Shown one piece after another: positions 9,010 to 17,522 of a stretch of DNA of 64,000 bases. Origin of the DNA: Pseudomonas sp. AL03. GTDB taxonomy: Bacteria > Pseudomonadota > Gammaproteobacteria > Pseudomonadales > Pseudomonadaceae. The translations under genes were made by a program, and so were the position numbers. The stretch is taken from NCBI RefSeq assembly GCF_029960815.1, contig NZ_JASBRE010000007.1, positions 144,988 through 208,987 of the forward strand. The letters are read 5' to 3'. The notes under the pieces are model-generated. The model was not told where the DNA came from, ran no database searches, and saw only the letters and a list, made by a program, of their open reading frames with translations. The number at the start of each line of letters is the position of its first letter. The first letter of the stretch is position 1.

Positions 9010-11640
9010 TTAGCCGGTATTACGCAAACCGGCGGCAATCCCCGCCACAGACACCAGCAGCGCCTGTTCTACCGGGCTGCCCTGTTCCACTTCCTGTTGT
9101 CGCGAACGCGCCAACAACTCGGCCTGCAATAGATGAAGAGGGTCGAGGTAAGTGTTGCGCAAGCGGATGAATTCAAGCGTGGCTGGGCTATGTGCCAGTA
9201 GCTGCGACTGACCGGTCAGCCCAAGGACCACCGAGCAAGCCTGCGACAATAGGTCGCGTAAATGCGCACCCAAAGGGAGCAGATCTGGCTCGACCAAGCG
9301 CTCATCGTAGGACCGGGCGATATCGGTATCGGCCTTGGCCAGCACCATTTCCAGCATATCGATGCGCGTGCGGAAGAACGGCCACTGCTCGCGCATCTGC
9401 CCCAGCAGCTCGCCTTCGCCGCGCTCTAGCGCCTTGCTCAACGCCGCTTCCCAGCCGAGCCAGGCCGGTAGCATCAGACGCGTCTGAGTCCAGCCGAAGA
9501 TCCACGGGATAGCCCGCAGGCTTTCAATCCCGCCGGCGCGGCGCTTGGCCGGGCGACTGCCCAGTGGCAAGCGTCCCAGTTCCTGTTCCGGGGTGGACTG
9601 GCGGAAATACTCAACAAACTGCGGGTTTTCCCGCACCACGGCGCGATAAGCGCTGACACCATCCGCAGCCAATTCGTCCATCAAATGACGCCAGGCAGGC
9701 TCCGGTGGAGGCGGCGGCAGCAAGGTCGCTTCCAATACCGCCGCCAGGTACAGATTGAGATTCTGCTCGGCGATGTCCGGCAGACCGAATTTGAAACGAA
9801 TCATTTCCCCCTGCTCGGTGGTACGGAAACGCCCCGCCACCGAACCCGGCGGCTGCGACAGAATCGCCGCGTGCGCCGGACCGCCACCGCGACCCACGGT
9901 GCCGCCGCGACCGTGGAACAACAGCAGTTCCACTTGCTGCTCGCGACAGATGTCTACCAAGCGCTCCTGCGCCCGATACTGTGCCCAGGCCGCCGCCGTC
10001 GTGCCGGCGTCCTTCGCCGAGTCGGAGTAGCCGATCATCACTTCCTGCGGCCCTTGCAGGCGCGCGCGATAACCCGGCAACAGCAATAGCTTTTCGATCA
10101 CCGGGCCGGCGTTGTCGAGGTCGGCAAGGGTTTCGAACAACGGCACCACCCGCATCGGCCGCAACACGCCAGCTTCTTTGAGCAGCAGTTGCACGGCCAG
10201 CACGTCGGAAGCGGCGCCGGCCATGGAGATCACATAAGAACCGAGCGATGCGCCCGGTGCCGCGGCGATTTCCCGGCAGGTCGCCAGCACCTCAGCGGTG
10301 TCGGCCGACGGTTTGAAGTACGCCGGCAGCAGCGGCCGGCGGTTGTTCAGTTCACGCATCAGGAAGGCGATGCGCTCTTCCTCGTTCCAGTCCTCGTACC
10401 GCCCCAGGCCCAGGTAATCAGTGATCTCGGTCATGGCCGCGGTATGCCGCGACGAGTCCTGTCGCACATCGAGCCGCACTAGGAACAGCCCGAACGTCAC
10501 CGCCCGGCGCAGGCAATCGAGCAGCGGCCCATCGGCGATCACGCCCATGCCGCACTCATGCAGCGAGTGGTAGCACAGCTCCAGCGGATCGAGCAGCTCG
10601 CGGTTGTTTTGCAACACATCGGCCGTTGCTGGCGTGGCTGTCGTCAACGAGGCGTGAGCCCAGTTACGCGTCGCGCGCAGGCGCTCACGTAACTGTTTAA
10701 GTACCGCGCGATAGGGTTCGGCGCTGTCCCCGGCCTTGGCCTTCAAATCGTCGCTGGCCTGCTGCATCGACAACTCGGCCGCCAGGTGATCGACATCACG
10801 CAGGTACAAATCGGCGGCCATCCAACGCGCCAGCAGCAAGACTTCACGGGTGACGGCAGCCGTCACGTTCGGGTTGCCGTCCCGGTCGCCGCCCATCCAT
10901 GAGGCAAAGCGAATCGGTGCCGCTTCCAGCGGCAAATGCAGGCCGGTGGCGTCATGCAGCGCTTTATCGGCCTTGCGCAAATAGTTGGGGATCGCCTGCC
11001 ACAGCGAATGCTCGATCACCGCGAAGCCCCATTTGGCTTCATCGACGGGCGTCGGGCGGGTGCGGCGGATTTCTTCGGTGTGCCAGGCTTCGGCGATCAG
11101 GCGCTGCAACTTCGTGTGGATCTGCTCGCGTTCAGCAGTGGTCAGGTCGCGATGGTCCTGGGCGGCCAGCTGCGCGGCAATGGCGTCGTACTTCTGGATC
11201 AGCGTGCGGCGCGCCACTTCGGTCGGGTGTGCGGTGAGGACCAGTTCAATCTCCAGCCGCCCCAGTTGCCGGGCCAGGGATTCAGCACCATGGCCTTCGG
11301 CAAGCAGGCGGGCCAGCAATTCCGGCAGTACTCGCGCTTCGAACGGTGCAGGCTGCGACTCTTCGCGACGGTGAATCAGCTGATATTGCTCGGCGATATT
11401 GGCCAGGTTGAGAAACTGGTTGAACGCCCGCGCCACCGGCAGCAACTCTTCTTCGCTCAATTGGTTGAGGCTGGCGCTCAATTCGGCGTCCATCGAACCG
11501 CGACGGTCGGCCTTGGCGCCTTTGCGGATCTGCTCGATCTTGTCGAGAAAGCCGTCCCCGTACTGTTCACGAATGGTGTTGCCCAACAGCTCACCCAACA
11601 GGTGAACATCCTCGCGCAAGCGTGCATCAATATCGGTCAT
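9010..11640 (-). CDS. ppc: Phosphoenolpyruvate carboxylase
   Basis: An 876-residue anaplerotic enzyme making oxaloacetate from PEP and bicarbonate. Catalytic signatures are intact: [57 protein letters not shown] and the C-terminal RNTG, whose terminal Gly lies in the active site of this family. ATG 11640 ([16 protein letters not shown]) has GGAGAACTGCTG before it. The in-frame extension to 11781 is rich in spurious residues and runs into the repeat element. The gene is monocistronic in appearance, with 286 bp to adk downstream. Confidence 0.97.
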   Translation of the reverse strand: MTDIDARLREDVHLLGELLGNTIREQYGDGFLDKIEQIRKGAKADRRGSMDAELSASLNQLSEEELLPVARAFNQFLNLANIAEQYQLIHRREESQPAPFEARVLPELLARLLAEGHGAESLARQLGRLEIELVLTAHPTEVARRTLIQKYDAIAAQLAAQDHRDLTTAEREQIHTKLQRLIAEAWHTEEIRRTRPTPVDEAKWGFAVIEHSLWQAIPNYLRKADKALHDATGLHLPLEAAPIRFASWMGGDRDGNPNVTAAVTREVLLLARWMAADLYLRDVDHLAAELSMQQASDDLKAKAGDSAEPYRAVLKQLRERLRATRNWAHASLTTATPATADVLQNNRELLDPLELCYHSLHECGMGVIADGPLLDCLRRAVTFGLFLVRLDVRQDSSRHTAAMTEITDYLGLGRYEDWNEEERIAFLMRELNNRRPLLPAYFKPSADTAEVLATCREIAAAPGASLGSYVISMAGAASDVLAVQLLLKEAGVLRPMRVVPLFETLADLDNAGPVIEKLLLLPGYRARLQGPQEVMIGYSDSAKDAGTTAAAWAQYRAQERLVDICREQQVELLLFHGRGGTVGRGGGPAHAAILSQPPGSVAGRFRTTEQGEMIRFKFGLPDIAEQNLNLYLAAVLEATLLPPPPPEPAWRHLMDELAADGVSAYRAVVRENPQFVEYFRQSTPEQELGRLPLGSRPAKRRAGGIESLRAIPWIFGWTQTRLMLPAWLGWEAALSKALERGEGELLGQMREQWPFFRTRIDMLEMVLAKADTDIARSYDERLVEPDLLPLGAHLRDLLSQACSVVLGLTGQSQLLAHSPATLEFIRLRNTYLDPLHLLQAELLARSRQQEVEQGSPVEQALLVSVAGIAAGLRNTG

Positions 11641-11760
11641 CAGCAGTTCTCCAGCGAAAATCCGGGTGTGCTTCGTCGTTAGAGAGTGCCGCTGTAAAGC
11701 GGTTCTTACAAGCAGACGAGGAAGGGAATGCTGTTTACCTGGGAAAGTTTTGGGATGGGG

Positions 11761-12128
11761 ATTGGGATTGGTGGGGTACATATCCGTTTCTGCGGTGATA
11801 GCTGCTGGCGGTTTCGCTTTTACAGCGAGTCACTTGGAAAAGCCCCAAGTAACCAAAGGCTTTTGCCCCGCCATTCGGTGCCTCGCCTAGGCTCGGCATG
11901 CCGTAACGAAGGCATTGCTCCGGGGGCCCGCCGCCATCGGCCATCCATGGCCGGGGGCGGCGGGCCCACGGAGTAGGACCGGAGCGAGGGCATGCCGAGC
12001 CCAGGCGAGGCACCGAACGTCAGGGGCAAGAGACCTTGGTTACTTGGGGCTTTTCCAAGTGACTCGCTGTAAAAGCGAAACCAATAGCCGCCGCTGCCGC
12101 AAAAACGGATATACACCCAATCCCCCCA
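11761..12128. repeat. Large palindromic element, ~370 bp, non-coding
   Basis: This is the main content of the 632-bp gap between ppc (start 11640) and the gene at 12273. The two halves are long imperfect inverted copies. TTTCGCTTTTACAGCGAGTC and then ACTTGGAAAAGCCCCAAGTA (about 11812-11860) reappear inverted at about 12041-12083. TCGGTGCCTCGCC and GCTCGGCATGCC (11873-11902) reappear inverted at about 11991-12017. Outer arms carry ATATCCGTTT and a poly-G/poly-C stretch. The centre is a GC-rich GGCCATCCATGGCC region near 11940. Small frames inside (for example one reading [13 protein letters not shown]) occur on both strands purely because of symmetry. It resembles a MITE or oversized REP-type element; no transposase is present. 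Confidence 0.8.
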
Positions 12129-12272
12129 ATGACCCCCCACCATTAGACGACGAAGGGACTTTAAACCTTGGGCGTTAAAGCTAGTCTGAAGAGTAAGCCG
12201 TACAACGGCCGCCGCCGGCCATTGCCGGACACTGACACTGCCTGCCACGAGCAGGTGCGCAATGAGGTCACT

Positions 12273-12617
12273 ATGAAAATCCGCGAGCTTGCCCATCACT
12301 GGGAAGAAAACGCCAAGGGTCGCCTGACCGATACCGGATACACGATTCATCTGGACGTGGAAGCCGCCGCTCGGCTGGCGGCGATTATCGAGATGTACCC
12401 CAAACGACACCCCGAAGAACTGCTCGGCGAGCTGATCGGCGCCGCGCTTGAAGAGCTCGAAAAGAGCTTCCCGTATGTGAAGGGCTCTACGGTCGTGGCC
12501 ACCGACGAAGAAGGTGATCCGCTGTACGAAGACGTCGGTCCGACTCCGCGCTTTCTCGCGTTGTCCCGTCGTCATTTACACGATTTGTCGGCCGTTGACG
12601 ACAAACAGAAACACTGA
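12273..12617 (+). CDS. Small conserved protein of unknown function
   Basis: A 114-residue cytoplasmic protein, MKIRELAHHWEENAKGRL and onward, with a helical middle section (EAAARLAAIIEMYP, LLGELIGAALEELEK) and GDPLYEDVGPTPRFL near the C-terminus. From memory, similar Pseudomonas proteins carry the label 'pilin assembly protein', but nothing in the sequence supports that role. The ATG at 12273 is preferred over an in-frame start at 12168: the 35-residue extension is poor and reads out of the repeat region. AATGAGGTCACT before it is a modest ribosome-binding site. It is divergent from ppc. Confidence 0.75.
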   Translation: MKIRELAHHWEENAKGRLTDTGYTIHLDVEAAARLAAIIEMYPKRHPEELLGELIGAALEELEKSFPYVKGSTVVATDEEGDPLYEDVGPTPRFLALSRRHLHDLSAVDDKQKH

Positions 12618-12760
12618 TTACCACGCTTCTTTCCCCCTCAAAAATTGCGCATTCCTGGCCCTATACAGGGCTGGGAATACGGCTATGTGCTGTGAAAATT
12701 CCCGGTCTAGAGCCTTGTCCGTTCGGTCAAAGTTTTTTCAGGCAATGGGCCATATTCTCT

Positions 12761-12788
12761 GAACTTTTGAAAAACGCCTCGGGTCACA
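12761..12788 (+). promoter_or_regulatory. Probable AlgU (sigma-22/RpoE-type) promoter
   Basis: GAACTT (12761-12766), a 17-bp spacer and TCACA (12784-12788). The -35 is a perfect match to the AlgU consensus GAACTT and the -10 keeps the key TC. It lies about 104 bp upstream of the DUF4398 lipoprotein gene and would drive that gene and the OmpA-like lipoprotein behind it. LptF-type genes are known members of the AlgU regulon in P. aeruginosa, which fits. The exact start site is not known. Confidence 0.55.
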
Positions 12789-12891
12789 CCCATTAACCAC
12801 GCCTGGGACGGCCGTTTCATAACACCCCGGAAATTGAAGGTTGCGGCTCCTTGCCCAGGATGGATTTTTAAGTTTTTCAGGAGTTATTCCA

Positions 12892-13305
12892 ATGGAGTTG
12901 AAGACCATGAAAACCCGAACTGCCAAATCCTCGTTCCCCCCTCTGCGTAGTCTGAAACTGGCTGCACTGGCAATCGGCAGCAGCTTCGTTCTAGCCGGTT
13001 GTGCCGGCAACCCGCCAAGCGAGCAATTCGCCGTAACGGAATCGGCGGTCAACAGTGCCGTCAGTGCCGGCGGTACCGAATTCGCGGCAGTGGAGATGAA
13101 GTCCGCCCAGGACAAGCTCAAACAAGCCGAAATCGCCCTGCACGACAAGAAGTATGACGAAGCCAAGATTCTGGCCGAACAGGCCGAGTGGGACGCTCGA
13201 GTGGCTGAACGCAAAGCCCAGGCGATTAAAGCCGAACTGGCGGTGAAGGACTCTCAGAAAGGGGTTCAGGAACTGCGTCAGGAAAGCCAGCGCACTGTGC
13301 AATAA
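12892..13305 (+). CDS. DUF4398 domain lipoprotein
   Basis: A 137-residue predicted lipoprotein. The signal region ends in the lipobox LAGC, followed by a helical, coiled-coil-like body rich in Ala, Lys, Glu and Gln (AAVEMKSAQDKLKQAEIALH, AKILAEQAEWDARVAERKAQ). ATG 12892 (MELKTMKTR) has AGGAG 8 nt upstream; ATG 12907 (MKTRTAK) is a possible alternative that gives a more compact signal peptide. It lies 46 nt before the OmpA-like lipoprotein gene, and both bodies are helical, so they probably act together at the outer membrane or peptidoglycan. Confidence 0.85.
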   Translation: MELKTMKTRTAKSSFPPLRSLKLAALAIGSSFVLAGCAGNPPSEQFAVTESAVNSAVSAGGTEFAAVEMKSAQDKLKQAEIALHDKKYDEAKILAEQAEWDARVAERKAQAIKAELAVKDSQKGVQELRQESQRTVQ

Positions 13306-13351
13306 GCGGCGCGGCACGACGCACTTCTTACTCGACTAAAAGGACGAAACC

Positions 13352-14143
13352 ATGATGCGCAAACAATTGATGATCCCTGCCCTGCTGGCCGCAAGCGTTG
13401 CACTGGCCGCCTGCTCCACGCCGCCTAACGCGAACCTCGAACAGGCCCGTACCAACTACACCGGCCTGCAAACCAACCCGCAAGCCAGCAAAGTCGCGGC
13501 GCTGGAAACCAAAGAAGCCAGCGATTACCTGGACAAGGCCGACAAGGCTTACATGGACAAAGAGAACCAGGCCAAGGTCGATCAACTGGCTTACCTGACC
13601 AATCAACGTGTTGAAGTTGCCAAGCAGACCATCGCGCTGCGCACCGCAGAAGCCAATCTGAAAAATGCCTCTGCGCAACGTGCCCAGGCCCGTCTGGACG
13701 CACGCGACGCGCAGATCAAGCAGTTGCAGGACAGCCTGAACGCCAAGCAGACCGATCGCGGCACGCTGGTGACGTTCGGTGACGTGCTGTTCGCCACCAA
13801 CAAGGCCGAGCTGAAGTCCAGCGGTCTGGTGAACATCAACAAACTGGCCCAGTTCCTTCAGGAAAACCCGGACCGTAAAGTGATTATCGAAGGCTACACC
13901 GACAGCACGGGTGCGCCGAACTACAACCAGTCGCTGTCCGAACGCCGTGCGACTTCCGTGCAAGTGGCCTTGATCAAGATGGGTGTAGATCCAGCGCGCA
14001 TCGTGGCCCAGGGTTATGGCAAGGAATACCCGGTGGCCGAGAACTCCAGCGTTTCGGGTCGTGCAATGAACCGTAGGGTGGAAGTGACCATTTCCAATGA
14101 CAACCAGCCGGTGATCCCGCGTTCGGCAGTTAGCTCGAACTAA
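13352..14143 (+). CDS. lptF: OmpA-family outer-membrane lipoprotein (LptF-like)
   Basis: A 263-residue lipoprotein with lipobox LAAC near residue 21, an N-terminal DUF4398-like helical region (about 25-125) and a C-terminal OmpA peptidoglycan-binding domain (about 135-250). The peptidoglycan-binding signature is present as GYTDSTGAPNYNQSLSERRA, with Asp and Arg at the expected diaminopimelate-binding positions, followed by GYGKEYPVAEN and MNRRVEV. It would tie the outer membrane to the cell wall. AAAAGGACGAAACC precedes the ATG. Length and position fit PA3692 (lptF), hence the symbol. It ends at a strong terminator. Confidence 0.88.
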   Translation: MMRKQLMIPALLAASVALAACSTPPNANLEQARTNYTGLQTNPQASKVAALETKEASDYLDKADKAYMDKENQAKVDQLAYLTNQRVEVAKQTIALRTAEANLKNASAQRAQARLDARDAQIKQLQDSLNAKQTDRGTLVTFGDVLFATNKAELKSSGLVNINKLAQFLQENPDRKVIIEGYTDSTGAPNYNQSLSERRATSVQVALIKMGVDPARIVAQGYGKEYPVAENSSVSGRAMNRRVEVTISNDNQPVIPRSAVSSN

Positions 14144-14160
14144 GCATCGTCTGCTGAAAC

Positions 14161-14203
14161 ACAAAAGCCCCGCCTGATCTGATCAGGCGGGGCTTTTGTT
14201 TTT
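14161..14203. terminator. Bidirectional intrinsic terminator
   Basis: Stem AAAAGCCCCGCCTGAT (14163-14178) pairs with ATCAGGCGGGGCTTTT (14182-14197), followed by GTTTTTAAG on the plus strand. It lies between the convergent ends of the OmpA-like gene and the small membrane protein gene. The A/T flanks let it serve both directions. Confidence 0.9.
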
Positions 14204-14219
14204 AAGATCAAAAGGCGCG

Positions 14220-14549
14220 TTACGGTTGCAGCTTCTGCGGCGTTTCCTGACCTATGCAACGCACGGCTTTTTTCTTGTTGTTGACCAATACGCCACTCAG
14301 GCCTTTCTGTTCGGTGTCGAACATCACCAACACACCATCGATGCACTGCGCCACTTGCGGGGCCGGCTCCAGGGAGACTTTGTAGTCTTCGCCCGGCACA
14401 GTCTTGAGCAGGGTGAAGTCGCTGAGCAGCAGCGCATCTTCGGGTTTGGCGAAGTGCAGGTAGCCGTAGAACCACAGGGCCCCGACAGTGCCGAGGATGC
14501 TGCAGATACCGGTGATGATCAGCGGGATGGCGTTACGTTCTTCACTCAT
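14220..14549 (-). CDS. Small single-pass membrane protein, unknown function
   Basis: A 109-residue protein with one N-terminal membrane helix (about residues 8-28, IPLIITGICSILGTVGALWF). A periplasmic tail carries two cysteines (QCIDG, RCIGQ) that could pair. I do not recognise a family. Its ATG overlaps the stop of the lipoprotein hydrolase gene by ATGA, so the two are translated together. Confidence 0.75.
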   Translation of the reverse strand: MSEERNAIPLIITGICSILGTVGALWFYGYLHFAKPEDALLLSDFTLLKTVPGEDYKVSLEPAPQVAQCIDGVLVMFDTEQKGLSGVLVNNKKKAVRCIGQETPQKLQP

Positions 14550-15460
14550 TGCGGACTCTCTGGTGGTTCATCTTCAGAATTTTTCGGCGCCGGGTAATTC
14601 GGGACTTCACCCAGTCGGCGCAAACCGTTGAAATGTTGCGGGTCTTCGAGATAACGCAGCATGACTTTGCGCCAGACCGGGTCGGCGAACGTCTGCACAT
14701 GACCCCCACGGGTCAGTTGCAGCACTCGCGGCGGCGGCGCAGCTTGATACAGACGGATGCCGTTGGAAAGGGGCACGATCGGATCGTCGATGCTGTGGTA
14801 GATCAGTTTCGGTACGCCGCCCAGCTGCGCCATGGAATTGACCGCGCTGTCGCCGTCCGGTACCAGCCACGACAACGGCACCTGAAACATCCAGGTCAGC
14901 CAGGAATGGCTCAGGGCAAATTGACCGATACTGCGGTAACTGGCGGGCACGCCATCGAGGACGAAGGCCTTGAGTAGTTTTTGGCGCTCGGGGTGTTGAA
15001 CCAGGTAATGCACGGCCATCGAACCGCCGAGGCTTTGCCCCAGGAGGATCAACGGCTTGCCCTTGACCTCGGGCGCCTGATCGAGCCATTTGAACGCGGC
15101 GTCGATGTCCTGATAGATCGCCGGCAGCGTCGGTTCACCCTCGGACAAACCGTAACCGCGATAGTCCACCAGCAGCACTTGATAGCCTTCTTTGGGCAAC
15201 CACCAACTCCCACCCAGATGCATGGGCAGATTGCCGCCGTTGCCGTGCAGATGTAGCACGGTGCCTTTGACCTCGACACCTTTTTTCGCCGGCAACCACC
15301 AGCCGTGCAGCTTGAGGCCGTCGGCCGTGGTGAGGGTAACGTCGCGGAATTCGAGTTTGGCTTTTTCCGGAGTGAACAACTGGCCGGGCTCGGGGTAGAA
15401 CAACAAAGAGCTGCAACCGCCGAGGGTCAGAAGCAGGCAGAAAATGCCGAGGATTCTCAT
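14546..15460 (-). CDS. Alpha/beta hydrolase, predicted lipoprotein
   Basis: A 304-residue alpha/beta-hydrolase with a lipoprotein signal (LLLTLGGC). The nucleophile elbow is GQSLGGS, preceded by the oxyanion-side HLHGNGGN. DDPIVPLSNG supplies the likely acid and TRGGHVQTF the likely catalytic His. It resembles the serine-aminopeptidase/BEM46-like hydrolases anchored in bacterial envelopes; the substrate is unknown. I prefer ATG 15460 over ATG 15475: the sequence around the upstream ATG reads ATGAGG and serves as the ribosome-binding site 9 nt before 15460. It is coupled to the small membrane protein downstream. Confidence 0.85.
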   Translation of the reverse strand: MRILGIFCLLLTLGGCSSLLFYPEPGQLFTPEKAKLEFRDVTLTTADGLKLHGWWLPAKKGVEVKGTVLHLHGNGGNLPMHLGGSWWLPKEGYQVLLVDYRGYGLSEGEPTLPAIYQDIDAAFKWLDQAPEVKGKPLILLGQSLGGSMAVHYLVQHPERQKLLKAFVLDGVPASYRSIGQFALSHSWLTWMFQVPLSWLVPDGDSAVNSMAQLGGVPKLIYHSIDDPIVPLSNGIRLYQAAPPPRVLQLTRGGHVQTFADPVWRKVMLRYLEDPQHFNGLRRLGEVPNYPAPKNSEDEPPESPQ

Positions 15461-15485
15461 CCGTTGAAACCTCATATTTATTGAT

Positions 15486-15589
15486 GATCGTTCCCACGCT
15501 CTGCGTGGGAATGCATTCCGTGACGCTCTGCGTCACAGTGGACGCGGAGCGTCCATGGCGGCATCCCCACGCGGAGCGCGGGAACGATC
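15486..15589. repeat. 104-bp palindromic repeat (GATCGTTCCCACGC family)
   Basis: The element begins GATCGTTCCCACGCTCTGCG and ends with its inverted relative, CACGCGGAGCGCGGGAACGATC in the last bases. Inner hairpins are GTGACGCTCTGCGTCAC and GGACGCGGAGCGTCC. It fills the gap between the hydrolase and QEGLA genes. This short palindromic family is, to my knowledge, common in fluorescent pseudomonads and distinct from the GCGGGCAAG REP family. Confidence 0.8.
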
Positions 15590-15593
15590 TATA

Positions 15594-16871
15594 TCAAAGG
15601 ATGTTTGAGTAATCCGCTTCGATCCGGTCCAGGCTCAGGTGATTGAGGAAGTTGGAGAAGCACATCCACGCCGACAGCGCGTTCAGGTCACGGAACTGAT
15701 CCGGAAGATACTTCGGTGCCACCACCAGTCCTTCATCCACCAGCTGGCGCAAGGTCCGCATGTCTTCCAGCGTGGTCTTGCCACAAAACAGCAGCGGGAT
15801 CTGCTCGAGTTTGCCTTTACGCACGGCCAACTGAATGTAGTTGTAAACCATGATAAAGCCCTTGAGGTAGGACAAGTCTTTGGTAAATGGCAGCCCATTG
15901 GGCACCGAGCCGCGGAAAACCCGGCTGGCATTGCCGTAGCTTTCAGCCATTTCGAAACCCTGCTCGCGGAAGAACTCGAAGATCTGCATAAAGTCCGCGC
16001 CCTCTTCCACCATGTGGATGGCGCGGGTGCGGTTGGTCAGTTTACGCAGACGACTCGGGTAAGAGGCGAAGGTGATGATTTCCATCAGGATCGCCAGGCC
16101 TTCCTGAGTCACCGTCGACGACGGCGGACCTTTGGAGAGGAAGGTGCAGATCGGCTGGTTCAGACCATTGAGCGTGGTGCCCACATGCACCAGCCCTTCG
16201 TGGACTTCCAGAGCGCGCACGTCCCGCTCGTTGAACATCGCGTCGGCGCGAATCTTGATGTAATCGGCACCGGCCGCCGCATCGGCGACGATCCCGTCGG
16301 ACTCGAACACCCGAATGGTTTCTTCGGCCTCGCCAAACACCTTGTTCAATCGATGTTGCAGCTGGCTGACGGCTTCCTTGGCGGTGAGTGTTTTCGGTTC
16401 GTCCTTCAGATCGCCACGGCCGTCGATGTTGTTCAGGTAATCGGAGAGCATCAGCCCCAAGTCGGCCAGGGTCGGGTCGCCGGCGTGAAACGCGTCGGAC
16501 GCGGCGCCGTACAACTCTTGGGAAATCAGCCCGAAATCCTCGGTGCCGCGCGCTTCGAGCATGCGCACCACCATCCGGTATTCCTTGCACATGCGGCGCA
16601 TGATCTGGCCGACCGGGTTGAACTGACCCAACTGACGGGTGATGTCGCGCTCGATGTTCTGGAATTCCAGTTTCACTTTGCTGGAGTCAAAAGACAGCGG
16701 GCGACTGAGGTAATAGTCACGGTCCACTGCCGGCATTTCCTTGCCCTTGCCCTTGAGGAAACCCTTGCGGATGCTGTCGTCCCACTTGACCGCATCGAGG
16801 ACGCGAATCGGCGTCTGCGCCAGCACAATGCGATCGGACAAAATGCGTATCGTCTGCTGGTAATCGTCCAC
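15594..16871 (-). CDS. QEGLA-motif protein (DUF1704), probable zinc metallopeptidase
   Basis: A 425-residue protein of the 'flavohemoglobin expression-modulating QEGLA motif' family (DUF1704). The name-giving motif TQEGLA is at residues 255-260. About 30 residues upstream is HEGLVH (224-229), an HExxxH motif; Glu257 of QEGLA is well placed as third zinc ligand. This architecture matches the eukaryotic MATCAP/KIAA0895 tyrosine carboxypeptidases, which share the domain. A peptidase role is therefore a reasonable inference, while the link to flavohemoglobin is a historical label. The start is GTG at 16871, with AGGAG 7 nt upstream. A small lipoprotein gene precedes it on the same strand by 36 nt. 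Confidence 0.85.
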   Translation of the reverse strand: MDDYQQTIRILSDRIVLAQTPIRVLDAVKWDDSIRKGFLKGKGKEMPAVDRDYYLSRPLSFDSSKVKLEFQNIERDITRQLGQFNPVGQIMRRMCKEYRMVVRMLEARGTEDFGLISQELYGAASDAFHAGDPTLADLGLMLSDYLNNIDGRGDLKDEPKTLTAKEAVSQLQHRLNKVFGEAEETIRVFESDGIVADAAAGADYIKIRADAMFNERDVRALEVHEGLVHVGTTLNGLNQPICTFLSKGPPSSTVTQEGLAILMEIITFASYPSRLRKLTNRTRAIHMVEEGADFMQIFEFFREQGFEMAESYGNASRVFRGSVPNGLPFTKDLSYLKGFIMVYNYIQLAVRKGKLEQIPLLFCGKTTLEDMRTLRQLVDEGLVVAPKYLPDQFRDLNALSAWMCFSNFLNHLSLDRIEADYSNIL

Positions 16872-16907
16872 CCGAAACTCCTGTAGAAAAACCGTTAGGT
16901 GCTGGCT

Positions 16908-17474
16908 TTATTTAACTTTAGCTTTGGCTTTGGCCAGACGCTGATAGCGCACCGCCTCAACGAAGACATCGGAATTGGCGGGGTCGTCGAGGTAGGCAAA
17001 CACCTGGTCCAGGCTGTTGTTGATCAATACGCCGTCGCCCTCGTCGGTCTGAAAGCCTTTGCCACTCAGGACTTTCTGCCCCAGGGCCTGGTTGATCTGC
17101 TCGAGATCGAGGTTGTAGACCACCAGTTCGTGCTTATCGGTGAGTTCGAAACCAGCGATGGTGTAATGCCCACCGAACTGCGCTGGTACCTTCGCCGACA
17201 AGTACCAGCGACTGCCATGGCGGGTCACCGTGAAGGGATAGGCTTCGCGTTCCTTGGGTTTAGCCTTGAAGTAGCTGACCGCCTGATAGTGATTATCGCC
17301 CAGGCGCGTCAGCTCCAGGTTAAGCGGCTCACCCCAGGCATTGGTGCTGGTCCATTTGCCGAGCAACCCTTTGGGTGCGAGTTCACTCGAGGCCAGCGGC
17401 TCCTTGAAGGTCACCAGACAGCCACTGAGCAGCAGGATCGACAAGGCGATCACAACGACACGCCAGGCTTTCAT
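16908..17474 (-). CDS. Predicted lipoprotein, unknown function
   Basis: A 188-residue predicted lipoprotein: the signal peptide ends in LLLSGC, followed by a beta-rich body (GLLGKWTSTNAWGEPLNLEL, WYLSAKVPAQFGGHYTIAGF) and a basic C-terminus. The GKW opening recalls small periplasmic lipocalin-like or META-like folds, but this is not a secure assignment. AGGGAG lies before the ATG. It probably forms an operon with the QEGLA gene downstream and lies behind the TetR gene. Confidence 0.75.
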   Translation of the reverse strand: MKAWRVVVIALSILLLSGCLVTFKEPLASSELAPKGLLGKWTSTNAWGEPLNLELTRLGDNHYQAVSYFKAKPKEREAYPFTVTRHGSRWYLSAKVPAQFGGHYTIAGFELTDKHELVVYNLDLEQINQALGQKVLSGKGFQTDEGDGVLINNSLDQVFAYLDDPANSDVFVEAVRYQRLAKAKAKVK

Positions 17475-17522
17475 TCAACACTCCCTATCGATACACCATG
17501 ACTTTTGCGCGCTGATCGAGCG

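Noticed and set aside
8781..9038. 85-codon minus-strand frame between ppc and adk
   Set aside because: It begins inside the end of ppc, lacks a ribosome-binding site and shows no protein-like features beyond openness.
11735..12575. Overlapping small frames on both strands with motifs such as [13 protein letters not shown]
   Set aside because: They arise from the large palindrome and occur symmetrically on both strands; no ribosome-binding sites. Treated as translations of a non-coding repeat.
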